From: Prostheceraeus crozeri
Lineage: Eukaryota; Platyhelminthes; Polycladida; Euryleptidae
Assembly (NCBI GenBank): GCA_907163375.1
Contig: CAJQUW010007737.1
Location: 1-64,000 of the forward strand
Direction: 5' to 3'
Length of the DNA: 64,000 nucleotides
The position numbers and the translations under genes were made by a program. How positions within the stretch are numbered: position 1 is the first letter of the stretch; every line of letters starts with the position of its first letter. The notes under the pieces are model-generated. The model ran no database searches, was not told the DNA's origin, and saw nothing but the letters and a program-made list of their open reading frames with translations. Shown here in pieces: positions 60,650 to 64,000 of this stretch.

Positions 60650-62057
60650 CCACAGGTACAGATATTACTAAAGAACCAATATCTAACGACAGATTCATAC
60701 AGACTTTCACTACAACCCGTTAGAAATTCTGTAACAGTTAGCCACAATTTCAACCCCTCATCATCGATCTCGTTGAAGTCGAGGCCTAGTGAAGACATCG
60801 CGAGATCGTCGAACCCGAAATTCGGCAATCAGCAAGTTGTGGTTTTCCACTACCGGTGGTAGCCTAACAGAATTGTACAAAAGCCCGCACGAACTCACTT
60901 GGGTGAATTGGACGGACGGAATATCCACGGCACATTGGAGAAGGAAGATCACGAACGGGTCGGCAGGGAGTGCAGGAGGAGAGGAAATGTCGGAGACGAT
61001 GGCGACCACATGGCGTCGACACCAACCTTTAGATTCCGCCTCCTGACTTGAGTATTCTACTGTGAGAAGAGTTTCCAAACTAAAACAGCTGAAAAGATGA
61101 AATGAATTGTGTGATGCAAGGAATCACTCCCGTCATGGACTGGTGGATCTCAACCTCCATCGGGAAGAACGTCCGGTGAGACGGACACGGAAATCATTGC
61201 TGGCTCGCCCAATTTCAGCGGCACAGGTATCCTTTCGGGAAAGGATAGGAAGACCTTCCAAACGGCAGCGCTTCTTGTAATCCGATGATGCGGCCCGCAT
61301 ATTCGGATATCGTTTCGAAAATCCAGAACGAAGGGCTGATGACGTCACAGGAGGAAGAGTCAGAGGTAGAAAAGACGCAGAGAGAAGTCGGCAGATTTGC
61401 CACGAATTAAGGGGAGAAATCCCCGTCGGCAACAAGTGTTTCTCGACCCTCTTCTGATTCCACGAAGTCGTCTGCTGGTTGCAGATCAGTTCCAATATCA
61501 AGTGTCGGTAGCGAGGAACAAACCTCCAAGACGAATACTGTGACTGACCGTCCGTCAGACAAGAAGGGAAAATTTTGTTCCCATTCCAACCCAAACATCG
61601 AATATTCGCCATCCTGCAAGATGATTTCAATGAATTTCCTTTCTGCTTTACGAAATATTCTATATCATGTTACTTTCTAGACAATATAAGTAACATTACA
61701 GAAATAGTGTTTTATGATTAGTATCTGTAATACTCACCGAGAAGACAAAATTTTCCTTCAGTCTGAGGTTCTGTAAGAACTGTGATAGTTTTGAAGCAAC
61801 CAGCGGTCTAACGTCAATATTTACATCAGTGCACGGGGTCCATACCATAGTTTGATGCCGGTTGAGTTTGCAGGAATAGGAGTGAGAAGAAGGGCGCAAG
61901 TTTGAGATTTCAATTTCTCGGGCATAACGGATTCGTCCAGTGTCATTTCCTTCCAATCGACTGAGTTCTCCCGAGCACCCATGTCACGCGGCCCAGGTCA
62001 TCATTCTCGTCGACCACAGAGAAAGATGAGTGTCCGTCCGCACAGCCACCGGCAGAT
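60650..62057 (-). CDS. Candidate 5' coding blocks of the unidentified minus-strand gene
   Basis: G/C-rich on the minus strand with several exon-like blocks. 62057-61738 starts at a TTTTATCTCAG acceptor and ends at a TCG|GTGAGT donor (last residues QNLRLKENFVFS). The next starts at 61613 after ATCTTGCAG and reads on in the same phase: DGEYSMFGLEWEQNFPFLSD and VTVFVLEV, with an acidic stretch, to a stop at 61407-61409. Coding-like sequence continues to 61133 (for example LKLGEPAMISVSVSPDVLPD) and at 61078-60761 and 60828-60650 (SSLGLDFNEIDDEGLKLWL). I could not join all blocks in one frame: either introns were missed, or it is a decaying gene. No family recognised. Treat inner boundaries as unresolved. 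Confidence 0.4.
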
Positions 62058-63491
62058 CTGAGATAAAATGATCAAATGTTGGAGATGAAGGCAGAGGGGA
62101 ATTCGAGAGAATACAATTCCTTTTTTTTTAAAAATGGCCAACCTTGCCACTAGAGAGACACATACAACAATTTGAGACAATGAATCAATTACCTGCTAAT
62201 TACATCCACAAAGCAATCAATTAATTGCAATTTACTTCATTATCACCATTTGATTAGACGATTTTGGATATTCGACATTGATATATCAATTAAACAAATT
62301 AGGCGATACAAGCACGTACTTTGCAAGACGCATAGAGGTTTGTCATCAATTAGGGAGATGAGTAGACTTATTACAGGGAAATATAGATGTAGTTCTTATT
62401 TGGATGTCATGGAATTTAATTACAGACTACGTTCATGCAGCATCTTTATAGTGAATATAATCAATTGTTGAGGCCATGTGATTGAATAATCTCACGTGCC
62501 TAAGATACCGTGCTTTCACACGTTCTGTAGAATCTTGAAAGCCATCAGCTTGTGTAATGAGATCTATTTAGTATTAAGTTCGAAGAAACCACTGTGAGGG
62601 TGCGAAGTTTTTCCTACGATGGTGAGTTGTGACGGCCTATCGATCAACTTTGCAATCAATCAGACAGCACAATTTAATTGCGACCAATTAATTTTCGACA
62701 ACCCCAGCTATCTGAGGCACAACATTCATGGGGCCTACTTGTTTCATTATGAAATTACATCTATCCACTTCGACAGCACATCAAAATAGAAGTGATGAGT
62801 GAGTGAACACCCTGCAACAAAATGACCTCTACATCTTCTTGAACTTCTATCTGCATAGATATGCAGGCAAGGTTGTGTCAATTTCTTATCCTTCCTTGTG
62901 CTCGGCATTGATTTTCTACTTATCCTTACATCCTGCAACCTGGGCACCATCATCAAATTCTGATAAGATATGATGATAACGAGGTACACCCCATTCGTCC
63001 TGCTATTTGGCTTTTAAACGCATCATGCTCTTTGAACTGTTGGAATTTTCCTTCTTCTTCGAGAATTTCCATTGACTTTACTTAAAAAAATACTTCGACA
63101 AACGTTTTTCTCGATGTCTACTGTATACCTTTTTCCCTTTTCTGTTGTCACAAACAGTTGGCACGCCTGCAATTCGACTGTTCTCGACGGCTTTAGTTAT
63201 CACGTGATCATTGCGCTGTGTGCGTGTTGTGGTAATTTTCAATTGACGGAATCTATTTTTGAAGTAGCTATTCTGCCACAGAGCGATGGTCTGTGTGCTC
63301 TAAGATGTTGAGTGCCAACCGAGAGAATTTATGGACCTTTTGCTTCCGCTATTGGACAAACTTTGAAGCATGTCTAACCTCTCTCGGGCCGCTTGGTCAA
63401 CTCCGTCAAATCCACTGACTTAGTTAATTTCAAATAAAGTAATCAAAGATATCAGGCAGATAATTACCGTCTGCTTGACAGTTATCCTTAC
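62058..63491. other. Stretch without supported gene
   Basis: A/T-rich DNA upstream (on the minus strand) of the candidate gene. Short frames on both strands, none convincing. It may contain its promoter or further introns. Confidence 0.4.
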
Positions 63492-64000
63492 CAGGGGTGG
63501 GCCGCCCCACTTGGATCTGTGACACATTTTGTCACATTTCAAGATATTCACGATTTGTCACATTTTGTCACACATCGATGAGCGTTAATGTCACATTTCG
63601 TCACATGATGATGGAAAAACATATGTGCAAATTTTGACGACATAATGGATGAGCAGGAAATTAGCAAAGCTTTCGAATTTGCCTTTTTTTGCTGCTCTAT
63701 TGATGAATGTATATCAAGCGGCGTTAATAATGGGACAAGATCGAGAAACCTTTAATTTATTATTACTACTCTTTTGTTCATATAAGGAGTTTCATGGAAA
63801 TTGCCATTTAAGATATCCAACAGTTGCCCCGAGATTCGTGGGCAACAGCGTAAACAAACCATGGGGTAGAGACCTTAACAAAACCTTTATTTTTGTTTTA
63901 AGTGAAAAATAACACTCAAAAGTTTTGGTCTGTATTGCAACTATGACTATTTTTAATGTCTTGAATTCCTTTAGATCGTAAACAATACGCACGCATATCC
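63492..64000 (+). mobile_element. hAT-like terminus running off the window
   Basis: AGGGGTGGGCCGCCCC at 63492 resembles hAT ends of the CAGGGGTGGGC type and is followed by repeated TTTGTCACAT words (63526-63606), probable subterminal repeats. No opposite end lies before the window edge. The open frame 63649-63912 is inside but not recognisable. Confidence 0.45.

Noticed and set aside
61150-61230. RAD9-like segment (LKLGEPAMISVSV)
   Set aside because: Loosely resembles a strand of the RAD9 clamp domain, but the neighbouring blocks do not align with RAD9, so no family was assigned.

Overview
The window looks like A/T-rich, intron-rich chromosomal DNA of an invertebrate animal. Short GT..AG-bounded exons sit in kilobase introns packed with small DNA transposons, tRNA-derived SINEs and broken LINEs. 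I cannot place the organism more precisely. Two splice-site types recur throughout (GTRAGT donors, pyrimidine-rich CAG acceptors), and nothing bacterial or organellar is visible.

The backbone is one plus-strand gene covering about 10.1-43.7 kb: an ARHGAP39/Vilse-type Rho GTPase-activating protein. Nine exons can be read with compatible phases (10121-10198, 12832-13074, 18301-18588, 29729-30360, 32086-32410, 36191-36376, 36443-36515, 41610-42433, 43551-43745). Together they give 948 codons including the stop. The order is a short segment that follows the second WW domain in human ARHGAP39, a low-complexity linker, a coiled-coil exon, a long Ser/Pro/Thr-rich region, MyTH4, and RhoGAP with its arginine finger. 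The WW-domain exons are not visible and should lie 5' of the window.

On the minus strand there are weaker gene traces. Two candidate exons lie inside the large ARHGAP39 intron at 24.5-27.2 kb; the first ends in a stop and is followed by a poly(A) signal. A second unidentified minus-strand coding region lies at 56.6-62.1 kb, with a clear terminal exon at 56722-56983 followed by AATAAA, and an unresolved set of coding blocks at 60.6-62.1 kb.

The rest is mostly repeat archaeology. Two non-autonomous hAT families are present. Family A has copies at 11767-12440 (perfect 8-bp duplication) and 57174-58892. Family B has copies at 19077-19724, nested inside family A at 57214-57865, and a fragment at 56302-56453. 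There are three SINE families, LINE 3' fragments at 10.6-11.5, 51.9-52.1 and 59.8-60.4 kb, a decayed reverse-transcriptase-type retroelement end at 17.4-17.9 kb, and TA-flanked inverted-repeat elements at 45338-45965 and 52827-53572. A notable set of foldback/palindromic elements includes one of 800 bp (33780-34579) and one of 234 bp (35479-35712) in the same ARHGAP39 intron. The 46-55 kb stretch downstream of the gene is a nest of insertions bracketed by two concentric pairs of inverted sequences 8-9 kb apart, which may be the ends of a large, unclassified element.
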